A stretch of 64,000 nucleotides of DNA from Kuafuiihalomonas sp050331295 (GCA_050331295.1 JBHJGZ010000001.1:1-64000), one strand, 5' to 3'; counted from the first letter of the stretch, positions 1 to 7,282 are shown. Notes: a model not told the origin generated them from the letters alone. Program-made: numbers and translations.

Positions 1-136
1 GCACACGGCCATGAGCCGCTCGATCCAAAAGCCGGAACAGCGCCGCAACGTCGGCGCGTTGGTCGGGCGGGGCCGCCACCGGCGTCATCCGGCGGATCTG
101 CTCTTCGAGAGACGGCTTCATCGCTTCAGCAGGCAT
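1..136 (-). CDS. Partial unknown protein (N-terminus only)
   Basis: The minus strand is open from an ATG at 136 to the window edge and encodes about 45 residues, beginning MPAEAMKPSLEEQIRRM. A second ATG lies five codons later. The piece is Arg/Ala/Leu-rich and looks helical. I do not recognise the family. Upstream of its start lies a pair of 16-bp direct repeats that could be its operator. Only the N-terminus is visible, so function cannot be assigned; it could also be a spurious ORF. Confidence 0.4.
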   Translation of the reverse strand, partial: MPAEAMKPSLEEQIRRMTPVAAPPDQRADVAALFRLLDRAAHGRV

Positions 137-447
137 AGGCACCTCGTCCTCTGGAGTTGGCCCGATCATTCGACCCAAACGCAACCATAAATCGACCCAA
201 ACGCAACTTGGTGCCCAAGCAGCCGTACGCGTGCGGAAACTGATCCGACGAAGTTCGGCAAACGACGAGCGTACCGCGTGGTGATACCAAGCCTCGAGGG
301 CTCGAACCGCAGACCGCGTATCGAGGACACCGGCCTGGGATTCGGCCATGAAGCGCTGCACGAAACTAAAACTTGGCTGTCGGTTTCGTGGCTCGCCACG
401 AAGCCGGGACAGGCGCGAACATAACCCCTGCATTCATCAACAAGTGA
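137..447. other. Intergenic region without a convincing gene
   Basis: About 310 bases separate the leftward partial gene from the antitoxin-like gene. ORFs here are short and Arg/Ser/Pro-rich, as expected for random frames in GC-rich DNA. The only ordered structure I see is the direct repeat at 170-207. Promoters for both flanking genes should lie here, but I cannot point to convincing -10/-35 boxes. Confidence 0.5.
170..207. repeat. Two 16-bp direct repeats, possible operator
   Basis: The 16-mer tcgacccaaacgcaac occurs at 170-185 and again, identically, at 192-207. The repeat period is 22 bp, about two helical turns, so both copies would face the same side of the DNA. They lie 34-71 bp upstream of the leftward ATG at 136, a normal place for an operator. 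Function is inferred from placement only. Confidence 0.5.
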
Positions 448-513
448 AGGTATTATGTACGAAAGCAGAGCCGAACCGAGGAGGCGGAGAAGATCTTCCG
501 CGACGCGGGCGGT

Positions 514-1161
514 GTGCTCCGCATGATCGAGGCCGTTCGCGCTGGGATCAGCCGCCACACGCTGTACGCCATGCGCGACGCGGGCACGATCGAACAGCTG
601 GGTCGCGGCGTCTACCGCCTGGCAGCGCTACCGGGCCTCGAGGCGCCCGACCTCGTGACCGTGTCCAGACGGGTCCCCGACGGCGTCATCTGCCTGCTGT
701 CCGCGCTCGCCGTTCACCAGCTCACCACACAGGTCCCCCACGCCGTCGACATAGCCATCCTCCGCGGCGCGGAGCGGCCGAGGATCGACTACCCCCCGGT
801 CAACATCTACTGGTTCTCGGGCCAGGCCTTCAGTGAGGGCATCGAGACGAAGACGATGGATGGCCACAAGGTGCGCATCTACAAACCCGAGAAGTCGATC
901 GCGGACATCTTCAAGTACCGCAACAAGCTCGGCCTCGAGGTCGCTCTGGAGGCGCTCAAGACGTGGCGTGCGCGGCGAGGCTCGAGCGTCGAACGCCTGC
1001 TCGATGCGGCGCGTGTTTGTAGGGTGGAGCACGTCATGCGCCCCTATCTGGAGGCGCTGACGGCCAAGAACTCGAACAATCTCGTGCAAGTCTTACCGCT
1101 CGGGTCGGTCGAGGAGATCCCGATCCGCTGCCTTGCCGACAGACGTCCTGGACGGCAATGA
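514..1161 (+). CDS. AbiEi-family type IV antitoxin-like protein
   Basis: The protein has the layout of AbiEi antitoxins: an N-terminal winged-helix segment (GISRHTLYAMRDAGTIEQL, then GRGVYRL) followed by the AbiEi C-terminal domain (LSALAVHQLT, then KVRIYKPEKSIADIFKYRN). AbiEi proteins repress their own promoter and antagonise AbiEii nucleotidyltransferase toxins. No AbiEii gene follows; the next gene is an unrelated DUF134 gene, so this copy is orphaned. The GTG at 514 is the first usual start, yet the conserved stretch AEKIFRDAGGVLR is encoded in frame upstream (open from 448) with no ATG/GTG/TTG to begin it. The N-terminus may therefore have lost its start or carry a frameshift. The last 20 or so residues are not family-like. 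Confidence 0.7.
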   Translation: MLRMIEAVRAGISRHTLYAMRDAGTIEQLGRGVYRLAALPGLEAPDLVTVSRRVPDGVICLLSALAVHQLTTQVPHAVDIAILRGAERPRIDYPPVNIYWFSGQAFSEGIETKTMDGHKVRIYKPEKSIADIFKYRNKLGLEVALEALKTWRARRGSSVERLLDAARVCRVEHVMRPYLEALTAKNSNNLVQVLPLGSVEEIPIRCLADRRPGRQ

Positions 1162-1190
1162 CCTGCTCTCTTGCGCAGATCCGATTTTGG

Positions 1191-1198
1191 GCATATGC
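1191..1198. promoter_or_regulatory. Short palindrome upstream of DUF134 gene
   Basis: The 8-bp perfect palindrome gcatatgc lies 18 bp before the GTG of the DUF134 gene, in a locally AT-rich stretch that stands out from its GC-rich surroundings. It may be part of a promoter or an autoregulatory site for the HTH protein that follows. A perfect 8-bp palindrome is common by chance, so the call is weak. Confidence 0.25.
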
Positions 1199-1216
1199 AC
1201 ATAATTGAGGAGCACG

Positions 1217-1528
1217 GTGCCAAGACCACAGAAGCAACGGCGGTGTCGAGTTCATGAAGGCGACCGGGTCTTCAAACCAGCCAGCATTCCTCTGCGTACG
1301 CTGCGAACAGTATCGTTGGCGCTCAGTGAGCTCGAGGCGATGCGCCTATGCGATGTGGACGGGCTGGATCAGGGAACTGCGGCCCAGCGAATGGGGGTGT
1401 CTCGAGGAACGGTGCAGCGGCTCCTCAAGCGGGGTCGCGCGAAAACCGTGGGTGCCATTCTGCGGTCGGACGCGCTCATCATCGAAGAAGGAGAGCATCA
1501 TGAAGATCTGTATACCGACCATCGATGA
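1217..1528 (+). CDS. DUF134 family HTH DNA-binding protein
   Basis: DUF134 proteins are short predicted DNA-binding proteins. The family hallmarks are here: the N-terminal PRPQKQRR, FKPASIPLRTL, the LSELEAMRLCDVDGLDQ segment and a sigma-70 region 4-like helix-turn-helix AAQRMGVSRGTVQRLL at about residues 55-70. The GTG at 1217 is chosen because it gives the conserved MPRPQK start and has a gagg Shine-Dalgarno (1207-1210). The gene overlaps the next by 29 bp, so the two are probably co-translated. DUF134 and NifX/NifB-fold proteins are commonly neighbours; the pair probably regulates or serves redox or metal-cluster chemistry, but no partner or ligand is known to me. Confidence 0.88.
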   Translation: MPRPQKQRRCRVHEGDRVFKPASIPLRTLRTVSLALSELEAMRLCDVDGLDQGTAAQRMGVSRGTVQRLLKRGRAKTVGAILRSDALIIEEGEHHEDLYTDHR

Positions 1529-1910
1529 CGCCGGGTTCGAGGGGATATTGGCGGAGCACTTCGGTCGGGCGCCTTTCTTGACCATGGTCGACGTATCCAA
1601 TGGGAAGGTGCGCGCTTTGCACAATCCTGGCTGCCACTCGCGAGCCCACGAATGCCATCACATTCCCGTGCTGGCGGCCCACGATGTGCAAGCGGTTGTG
1701 TGCCGGCGGATGGGACGCCGGGCGTTGGCGAGCCTCAACGCTTCAGGCATCGACGTCTTCGAGGTGCCCATGAACGCATCTGTCGGACGGGTCGCGGCGC
1801 TGATGAAGTCGGGCGAGCTTCCGCTGTCTAACCCTCGAGACCAATGCGACGAAGTACACCGGGGCCACGGACAGCGGCGAAATGGGGCATGCCGTGACCA
1901 TCACGAGTAG
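1500..1910 (+). CDS. NifX/NifB-like Fe-Mo cofactor-binding fold protein
   Basis: Begins MKICIPTIDDAGFEGILAE, the usual start of the dinitrogenase iron-molybdenum cofactor-binding (NifX/NafY/NifB C-terminal) fold. It continues with HFGRAPFLTMVD, a Cys/His-rich CHSRAHECHHIP stretch at about residues 43-54, and the closing GIDVFEVP and VGRVAALMKSGEL elements. The fold holds iron-sulfur or molybdenum clusters; stand-alone members are found in many organisms that do not fix nitrogen and their role is unclear. Start is fixed by an aaggaga Shine-Dalgarno. The last 17 or so codons run past the normal domain end and overlap the cytochrome gene by 29 bp, tying the genes in one transcript. No nif genes are present nearby. 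Confidence 0.85.
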   Translation: MKICIPTIDDAGFEGILAEHFGRAPFLTMVDVSNGKVRALHNPGCHSRAHECHHIPVLAAHDVQAVVCRRMGRRALASLNASGIDVFEVPMNASVGRVAALMKSGELPLSNPRDQCDEVHRGHGQRRNGACRDHHE

Positions 1911-3108
1911 CGTCGCTGGGCGGACCGCATTGCTCCTGCTTCTTCAGGGAATCGGATGCACCTCGCGCGCCCCGAGCTCTGCGAGCTTGGACGAGTCCGA
2001 GCCCTTCGACCCGAAGGCGATCGCCGAACGCCTCGCGACCCAGACCAAGCAGCCCATCGACATCAATGACCCTTCGACTTGCGCAACGTGCCACGGCGTC
2101 GTGTACGCCGAGTGGACGGAGAGCATGCACTCGAAAGCGCATCACGCTCACGACCCGATCTACGCGGCGATGCGTGACTTTCGCCTGAGCAAGGGCCACG
2201 AGATTCAGGGCAAGTGTGAGAACTGTCATGCGCCACGCGCCAACGGGCGGACCGACTCTGCCGCAGCCCTCGCCGGCGTCTCGTGCTCGGCGTGCCACAA
2301 CATCGAGGCCGTCCACGAAGCGGACGAGTCCGAGGGCGCTAAGCTGATCGTGGCCGCGAAAGACGACGTCATGCGGTCCGCGCGAGACATCGAGAACGGG
2401 CGCTCCCCGGTTCACGGCAACGGTCCGGCCCTGCCTGCGATGGCCGATGGCAAGACGCTCTGCCTCGCGTGCCACGGTAACCACTCCAACCCGGCGGGCC
2501 TATCGGTTTGCACCACTGGCTCCGAACTCGACGCCCACGTGGGCAAAGAAACCTGCGTTTCCTGCCACATGCCCGAGGTGCCGGGTCCGTCCGGCGCGGT
2601 CAACTCGAGCAAGACCCATCGCAGCCACCAGTTCGTCGGGCCTCACCGGGCCTACCTACAAGACGATCCGAGCATTTTGGCGAGCGGCGCCCGCCTTCAA
2701 GTCGAGCTCGAGCCCGGTCGGGTGCGGCTCCGCCTCGAGAACCGCAGTGGCCATTCGTTTCCGAGCGGCTTTCCCGGTCGTGTCGTGACCCTGCGCGTGC
2801 AGGGCTTCGACGCCGACGGCCAAGAGGTTTGGAGCAATGCCGGCGCGCCGGATACGGTGCTACGCCGAGCGTTCCTAGATGCCGAGGGCAAGCCTACGAT
2901 GCCTCCGTTCGCAAAGCAGGTCGGACCCGACACCCGCCTCAAGCCCGACGAGGTGCGTTCCATGGAATTCGAGGTGCCGAAGAAGGTCGTAGCCGTCCGC
3001 GCCGCGCTGCAGTACCGCCTTCTGCCGGACACGGCAGCCAAGATCATGGGGCTGAGCGGCCCCCTGGCACGACCGATTTCGGTCATCAGCGAGAAAGCTG
3101 AGCTGTGA
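1882..3108 (+). CDS. Pentahaem c-type cytochrome lipoprotein
   Basis: A 408-residue exported electron carrier. A hydrophobic leader ends in a lipobox-like QGIGC with Cys26, predicting an outer- or inner-membrane lipoprotein. Five CXXCH haem c sites sit at about residues 67 (CATCH), 112 (CENCH), 135 (CSACH), 194 (CLACH) and 225 (CVSCH), with further His residues between them as likely distal ligands. This resembles the cytochrome c554/multihaem family. Residues 240-408 lack haem motifs and look like a beta-rich domain. It overlaps the NifX-like gene upstream and is followed by an exported DsrE protein, so periplasmic electron transfer linked to sulfur or metal chemistry is a reasonable inference; the substrate is unknown. 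Confidence 0.85.
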   Translation: MGHAVTITSSVAGRTALLLLLQGIGCTSRAPSSASLDESEPFDPKAIAERLATQTKQPIDINDPSTCATCHGVVYAEWTESMHSKAHHAHDPIYAAMRDFRLSKGHEIQGKCENCHAPRANGRTDSAAALAGVSCSACHNIEAVHEADESEGAKLIVAAKDDVMRSARDIENGRSPVHGNGPALPAMADGKTLCLACHGNHSNPAGLSVCTTGSELDAHVGKETCVSCHMPEVPGPSGAVNSSKTHRSHQFVGPHRAYLQDDPSILASGARLQVELEPGRVRLRLENRSGHSFPSGFPGRVVTLRVQGFDADGQEVWSNAGAPDTVLRRAFLDAEGKPTMPPFAKQVGPDTRLKPDEVRSMEFEVPKKVVAVRAALQYRLLPDTAAKIMGLSGPLARPISVISEKAEL

Positions 3109-3197
3109 GGAGGCCGATATCGCTCAATCACAGAAGTCGTAACTAGAGTCGACGCCGATGTTTGAACGCTCCCTCCAAGGGCGCAAAGGAGACGAGA

Positions 3198-3647
3198 ATG
3201 TCATTGAAGGTTGGTAGTTATCTTATCGCCGTTAGTCTTACGCTAACGCTTTCTGCGGCGGGTGAAGCCGTCGCGGCTCCCAAAGACGATCCGGTGGTGG
3301 TCAAGGTTTCACAGTCAGCCAATGATCTGCACAGCGTCTTTATGGCACTCAAGCTTGCGACGGCAACCGCCAAACGAGGCCACCCGACGACGCTGTTCGT
3401 CAATCTCGAGGCCGTACGTCTCTTTGTGACCTCTCAACCCAGCAAGCTGCGATGGGGAACCATGGATATCAGCTTTTCTGACCTGTTGGACGCGTTCAGG
3501 AAGGCTGGCGGACAGATTCTCGTCTGTCCGCATTGCGCCAAGGCTGCGGGCATCAACGCCAAGCAGCTGGCGCATGGGGCGAAGATCGCTTCTGAGGACC
3601 AAGTGGCCGAGCTCTTCTCGTCCGCCGGCAAGGTCATCGACTACTGA
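3198..3647 (+). CDS. Exported DsrE-family protein
   Basis: A 149-residue protein with an N-terminal signal peptide (ending near AVAAPKDD). The rest matches the DsrE/DsrF-like fold: a first strand, helix SANDLHSVFMALKLATAT, the TTLFVNLEAVRLF strand-helix, and a CPHCAKAAGI motif at about residues 113-122. Cytoplasmic DsrE proteins relay sulfur through a conserved cysteine; exported ones are poorly characterised. The CPHC pair may be redox-active. The ATG at 3198 follows an aaaggag Shine-Dalgarno. It sits 90 bp after the cytochrome gene and 13 bp before the cupin lipoprotein, as one transcription unit. Confidence 0.85.
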   Translation: MSLKVGSYLIAVSLTLTLSAAGEAVAAPKDDPVVVKVSQSANDLHSVFMALKLATATAKRGHPTTLFVNLEAVRLFVTSQPSKLRWGTMDISFSDLLDAFRKAGGQILVCPHCAKAAGINAKQLAHGAKIASEDQVAELFSSAGKVIDY

Positions 3648-3660
3648 AGCGGATGGAGGA

Positions 3661-4359
3661 ATGAGGCAGACGATGAGGGTACAACTGACGGCTTTTGGAT
3701 TGATGGCTTTCGTAGCGGGGTGCGCGACGACCGATTCGTCGTCGGGCAAAGATGTGACGGTCGAAGAGATTGTACGGGCCAAGCCGAGCCTCGTGAGAGT
3801 AGTCTACTCCGGCGAGCATGCGCGTGTGCTACGTGTTTCTCTGCCACCGGGTGCTGACCTCCCAGCGCATGAAGGGAGGCGACGCCTGATCTATTCCCTA
3901 AGCGACTACACCATCGAATGGCGCGAAGGCGACGGGCCCGTCGAGACGAAGAAATGGACGACGGGAGACGTGCACGTCCACGAGTCACTGGCGCACCGGG
4001 TCCGGAATATTGGGTCGACCCTCGTCGACTATCTCGTGTTCGAGCGCCTCGACTCCACGCTTCCCGATTCGCCATCGGTCAACCGAGATATCGACGGCCC
4101 GGTAGTCTCCTACGCCGATTCGTACTTCCGCGTTCGCAAAGTAATCCTCGAACCGAAGGCTGCGATCAACGCTCACTCCGGCACGCATCGTGCGGTCTAC
4201 TCGCTCACCGACTACACGGTGTCGTGGAACGCCGACGGCGAGGTCTCCGAGAAGGCTTGGTCGAGGGGTCAAGCCCATTGGCATGCGCCCGGTGAACATG
4301 CGGTCGAAAACACCGGAGACAGTACCGCGGAGTGGATTGTGGTCGAGTTCCTGCGGTGA
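3661..4359 (+). CDS. Duplicated-cupin lipoprotein
   Basis: A 232-residue lipoprotein (leader ending MAFVAGC) made of two similar cupin-like halves. Half one carries SLSDYTIEWREGDG, HVHESLAHRVRN and VDYLVFE; half two carries SLTDYTVSWNADG, HWHAPGEHAVEN and EWIVVEF. The aligned motifs show an internal duplication. Each half keeps His residues (VHVHES, HWHAPGEH) in the position where cupins bind a metal. Such proteins may bind or oxidise small molecules in the periplasm; I cannot name a substrate. Start chosen at 3661 behind ggagg; an ATG at 3673 is also possible. It is the last gene of the DUF134-NifX-cytochrome-DsrE run. Confidence 0.8.
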   Translation: MRQTMRVQLTAFGLMAFVAGCATTDSSSGKDVTVEEIVRAKPSLVRVVYSGEHARVLRVSLPPGADLPAHEGRRRLIYSLSDYTIEWREGDGPVETKKWTTGDVHVHESLAHRVRNIGSTLVDYLVFERLDSTLPDSPSVNRDIDGPVVSYADSYFRVRKVILEPKAAINAHSGTHRAVYSLTDYTVSWNADGEVSEKAWSRGQAHWHAPGEHAVENTGDSTAEWIVVEFLR

Positions 4360-4416
4360 CCCCCAGATCGGTAAGAGAAACAAAGGTGTAGGCCGCTGTG
4401 AGGGCGGCATCGGCCC

Positions 4417-4824
4417 GTTCTCCGCTCGGACGCGCTGCCTGCGCAGGTTCATATCACCCTGCCCGGAAGCGTGGCGGCTGCGTCGCTGCGGGTGCCTGAT
4501 GGCGTCGTCCGGCACTAAGGCGACGTCTCGCAGAACGAGCGGCGGGGGTTCGGACCCGTGCCTGCAACCGCTCCGCGCCGAACCCTCGAGGAGTGCGTCG
4601 CTGCGCACCTGCCCCCCGACCTACTGCGCGGTGCCGCGATCGATGCGCTCGGCCGCGGACTCGTGACCCCCGGCGAGCTCGACGCCGTCGAGCGTGCGCT
4701 CGAGCTCTTCGGATTGGGCCATGACACCCGAGCAACTGATGGAAGAGTGCTGGCCGATGATGGCGACCAGTGGGGTTGCAGCCCGCGGCCCCGACGCTAC
4801 GTGAAGCGTAGGGCCACGGACTGA
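4417..4824 (+). pseudogene. Remnant of a second AbiEi-type antitoxin gene
   Basis: One frame encodes the C-terminal part of an AbiEi-type antitoxin: SDALPAQVHITLPGS, LRVPDGVV, GFGPVPATAPRRTLEEC, AAHLPPDLLRGA and GRGLVTPGELDAVERAL. The N-terminal winged helix and first half are missing; the frame is closed by a TGA at 4399. A TAA at 4516-4518 interrupts the coding sequence just after PDGVVRH, where relatives usually continue with an aromatic residue and an acidic loop. No start is available. This is a truncated gene with a nonsense mutation, related in family but not closely in sequence to the intact copy at 514. Confidence 0.65.
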
Positions 4825-4906
4825 ATCAACGCAGGACACCGTCGCTGGTTGGCGAGGGCGGCATCGGGATGGAGAGCCGCCACGGCTCAGTAACAATCGG
4901 CGCGCA

Positions 4907-5194
4907 CTATCGCTGCTTACGAATGAACGCGAACAGGTCCTCGCCGAGCACCATCCTGCTCCGGCCGAACCGAACCCAGCGGAGGTCTAGGTCGCGAACC
5001 GTCCTCTCACTGGCGTCGAGGATATCCTCGACGTCGCGTGCGCTGTACAGCACCTCCTTCACAATCGGTTGACGCCTGGGAAGCCCAACGGTGTTTGAAG
5101 CCGTCGCCGGCGTGTTGGCGTTGGACGCAACGTCGCCGTCCTTCCAATTGGCCACATCCGAGACTCCCAGAGCTCGCTCATCGCCGTCCGTCAC
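4907..5194 (-). CDS. Small helix-turn-helix protein, excisionase-like
   Basis: The C-terminal half is a MerR/excisionase-type helix-turn-helix: VLYSARDVEDILDASERTVR, then RWVRFGRSRMVLGEDLFAFI, the wing and closing helix of this family. The N-terminal 40 residues are low-complexity (Ala, Asn, Thr). The GTG at 5194 is chosen because an aggagga sits 13-19 bases upstream. The start overlaps the end of the DUF5131 remnant by 17 bp, suggesting they were once one operon. It may be intact, but lies in a zone of decayed genes, so activity is uncertain. Confidence 0.5.
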   Translation of the reverse strand: MTDGDERALGVSDVANWKDGDVASNANTPATASNTVGLPRRQPIVKEVLYSARDVEDILDASERTVRDLDLRWVRFGRSRMVLGEDLFAFIRKQR

Positions 5195-5494
5195 GCCGCT
5201 CAAGACGCTTCCTCCTGATCTTTTCGAGCGCGATTTCGACGTCGGTCTTCGGGACGAACGGCCGCGCCAACGCGAGCGCCGCCCCCTGGATCCTACGGCG
5301 ACGCTCACGGGTCACGGTCGGTGGTGGCGAACGCTGGGGCATCTCGTCGTACGTGCGACCGTCGAGGACCCGCCCCGCCTCCTTCTTGCGCGCGCCGCCT
5401 CCTTCTTGCGCGCGCCGCCCCACTGCTTGAAGAAGAACGGCACGCTCGCGTCGTGACACGGGTCGCGGATGTCCCGCACCCAGTCGGCCTCCAT
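5178..5494 (-). pseudogene. DUF5131 (phage Gp37/Gp68-like) C-terminal remnant, frameshifted
   Basis: One minus-strand frame gives MEADWVRDIRDPC and VPFFFKQWGGARKKEA, the signature near the C-terminus of DUF5131 proteins (phage Gp37/Gp68 family). The next expected words, GRVLDGRTYDEMP, are in a different frame. The break coincides with a 20-bp tandem duplication; removing one unit restores WGGARKKEAGRVLDGRTYDEMP-like continuity. Upstream, the frame meets a stop immediately before the Met, so the N-terminal two thirds, including the radical-SAM-like Cys region expected of the family, is absent. The gene is doubly broken. Confidence 0.75.
5376..5419. repeat. 20-bp tandem duplication causing a frameshift
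   Basis: The 20-bp unit ccttcttgcgcgcgccgcct at 5381-5400 is followed directly by a copy at 5401-5420 differing only in the last base; the period extends 5 bases to the left. Because 20 is not a multiple of three, the extra copy shifts the DUF5131 reading frame. This looks like replication slippage in a GC-rich stretch. Confidence 0.85.
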
Positions 5495-5816
5495 GCCCGA
5501 CGATCAATTGGGGCGTCGGCGGGCGTCCGAGTAGTGGTCAGAATGCGACTACCCACAGGGCATTGGTGTCGGTTCGAAAGACGACGAGTTCATGGATCCC
5601 CGGAGTTGGCCAGCCGCTTGAAGGTATCAGTCGAGACGTTGAGGCGATGGTGCGCCTCGACCGGGCTCTCGTTCTCGTGCGATCCCGAGCCGGTGTAGGT
5701 CGACCACTCGGTAACTCAGGCCGATGTCGAAGACGTTGCTCGGAATCGGTTGAAGGTCTCCGACATCGTCTCCGGAGCGCTGCGGGTATACCGAAGCGAG
5801 ACCATTGAAGGTCGAT
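5495..5816. other. Degenerate sequence between remnants and LysR gene
   Basis: No intact gene is visible. On the plus strand a short frame ends at 5698 with LASRLKVSVETLRRWCAS, which reads like a helix-turn-helix; on the minus strand the same bases read SPVEAHHRLNVSTDTFKRL, which also looks protein-like. Neither has a start, a ribosome-binding site or useful length. I regard this as decayed coding DNA. Confidence 0.4.
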
Positions 5817-6734
5817 CTATGCGTTCGGGTGAGGCAGCTCGTCGATCAGTAGATCGATGAACCGGCGGACGCGAGGTTCGAGATGTCTCTTGCTGGGATA
5901 GAGCGCGACGGTCCTTGATTCGGCGTGGGCGACTTCGGGCAGGACTTCGACGAGCCGACCTGACCGGATGTCTTCGTCGATCAGGAAGTCGGGCAGATAG
6001 GCGATGCCGAGCCCTCGAAGGGCGGCCTCACGGATGGCTTCACCGCTGTCGGCGCGAACCCGACCGGTCACCGGAACACGATGGCGCGAGCCGTCCGCGC
6101 CAGGAAACCGCCAGACCTGGGATCGGGAGCTCGTTCGGAAAACGATGCAGTCATGGGTCGTGAGCGCCTCGAGGTGGGGTGGGTGACCGCGTCGTTCCAG
6201 GTAGTCGGGAGCCGCGCACAGGTAGGCGCGAAACCTCGAGACGACGCGCGAGATTATGCCGCGCGGCGCGCTCGTCGCACCCAACCGGACGACGAGGTCG
6301 AAGCCTTCCTCGACGAGGTTGACGGGACGATCGGTGAAGCTCAGCTCGACGCGCACCTTCGGCCAAAGCTCGAGGTAACGCGCGACGATGGGCAGGGCGA
6401 CGCGACGCCCGAACGCGTCGGGTAGGCTCAGGCGCAAGAGGCCGCGGGGCGCGCCCGCCCCTCGGCTCAGGCTCGACTCCGCCTGCTGCAACGCTTCGTG
6501 CACGCGCTGGGCGTGCTCGTAGAAGGTCCGGCCTTCGTCGGTCAGGCTGATGGAGTGGCTAGTGCGTTGAAACAGGCGGGCGTCCAAACGCGCTTCGAGT
6601 CGGCCGATCGCTTTGCTGGCCGCCGACCCCGTCAGCCCGTGCGCGCGCCCGCCCGCGACGAAGCTGCCGCCATCGGCGACCGCAATGAACAACAGGACGT
6701 CCGAGAAGTTCAGGCCGGATTTCATCGCGATCAT
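5817..6734 (-). CDS. LysR family transcriptional regulator
   Basis: A 305-residue LysR-type regulator of normal length. The N-terminal winged helix spans about residues 8-65 (FIAVADGGSFVAGGRAHGL, then ASKAIGRLEARLDARLFQR), followed by the linker helix and a periplasmic-binding-protein-like effector domain from about residue 95 (LLRLSLPDAFGRRVALP). It is divergent from a RidA-family gene, with a LysR-type dyad between them, so it probably controls that gene in response to an unknown ligand. An alternative ATG lies three codons in. Confidence 0.92.
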   Translation of the reverse strand: MIAMKSGLNFSDVLLFIAVADGGSFVAGGRAHGLTGSAASKAIGRLEARLDARLFQRTSHSISLTDEGRTFYEHAQRVHEALQQAESSLSRGAGAPRGLLRLSLPDAFGRRVALPIVARYLELWPKVRVELSFTDRPVNLVEEGFDLVVRLGATSAPRGIISRVVSRFRAYLCAAPDYLERRGHPPHLEALTTHDCIVFRTSSRSQVWRFPGADGSRHRVPVTGRVRADSGEAIREAALRGLGIAYLPDFLIDEDIRSGRLVEVLPEVAHAESRTVALYPSKRHLEPRVRRFIDLLIDELPHPNA

Positions 6735-6759
6735 CGGGCCTTGAGCAGCCGCGAATTCT

Positions 6760-6778
6760 GTTCACGCTTAGCATGAAC
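6760..6778. promoter_or_regulatory. Candidate LysR operator
   Basis: The dyad gttca-N9-tgaac (arms 6760-6764 and 6774-6778) lies 26 bp upstream of the LysR start and 96 bp before the RidA start. Interrupted dyads of this size with T...A ends are the usual binding sites of LysR-type regulators, and the divergent arrangement fits autoregulation plus control of the neighbour. Confidence 0.45.
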
Positions 6779-6874
6779 TCTATTCGGGCCCAAGCTGGTC
6801 TAGACCCGAAGCTCGCGGGGCCCGAGGTGGAGCGTAGGCCGCGCAGGTCGGTGACCCTGCAAAAGGAGATCGAG

Positions 6875-7282
6875 ATGACTTACACCATCGAGCGGTTTAA
6901 TCCTCCTAGCCTCTTCGATGCATCGGAGAGCAATCACTCCCAAGTGACGACGGTCGAGGCCGGAAGACTGGCCTTTTTTTCGGGGCAGGTCGCGTGGACG
7001 CCCGAAGGCACGCGCGCGCCGAGGTCGCTCTCCGACCAGACGAAGGTGATCATGGGGCACCTGAGGGCCGGCCTCGAGGCGATCGGCTCCGTCCCAAGCG
7101 ACATCGTGATGATGCGCATCTACGTCGTGAACCTGACGCCCGACCGAACGGCCGAAGTGTTCCCCCACTTGAGGGCGTTCTTGGGCGATGTTCATCCGAG
7201 CATGACCGGCATCGGCGTTCAGGCCTTGGCCGGCCCCGATCTCGAGATCGAGGTCGAGATGATCGCCCGCGTCCCCTCGTAA
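6875..7282 (+). CDS. RidA family protein
   Basis: A 135-residue RidA/YjgF/YER057c/UK114-family protein. RidA members hydrolyse reactive enamine/imine intermediates made by PLP enzymes; many relatives have other or unknown substrates. Family features: RLAFFSGQVAWTPEGT, QTKVIMGHLRAGLEAIGS, VMMRIYVVNLT and the C-terminal PSMTGIGVQALAGPDLEIEVEMIA. The usual catalytic Arg of archetypal RidA (in a SRVEVARLP-like stretch) is not evident here, as the segment reads TGIGVQALAGPD, so this is likely another subgroup. The ATG at 6875 has a strong aaaaggag Shine-Dalgarno. Divergent from and probably controlled by the LysR gene. Confidence 0.88.
   Translation: MTYTIERFNPPSLFDASESNHSQVTTVEAGRLAFFSGQVAWTPEGTRAPRSLSDQTKVIMGHLRAGLEAIGSVPSDIVMMRIYVVNLTPDRTAEVFPHLRAFLGDVHPSMTGIGVQALAGPDLEIEVEMIARVPS

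Noticed and set aside
514..1161. Complete AbiE toxin-antitoxin pair
   Set aside because: No AbiEii nucleotidyltransferase motif is found in any frame on either side of the antitoxin-like gene.
1500..1910. Evidence for nitrogen fixation
   Set aside because: The NifX/NifB-like fold is present without nifHDK, nifE, nifN or nifB radical-SAM genes; stand-alone members are common in non-fixers.
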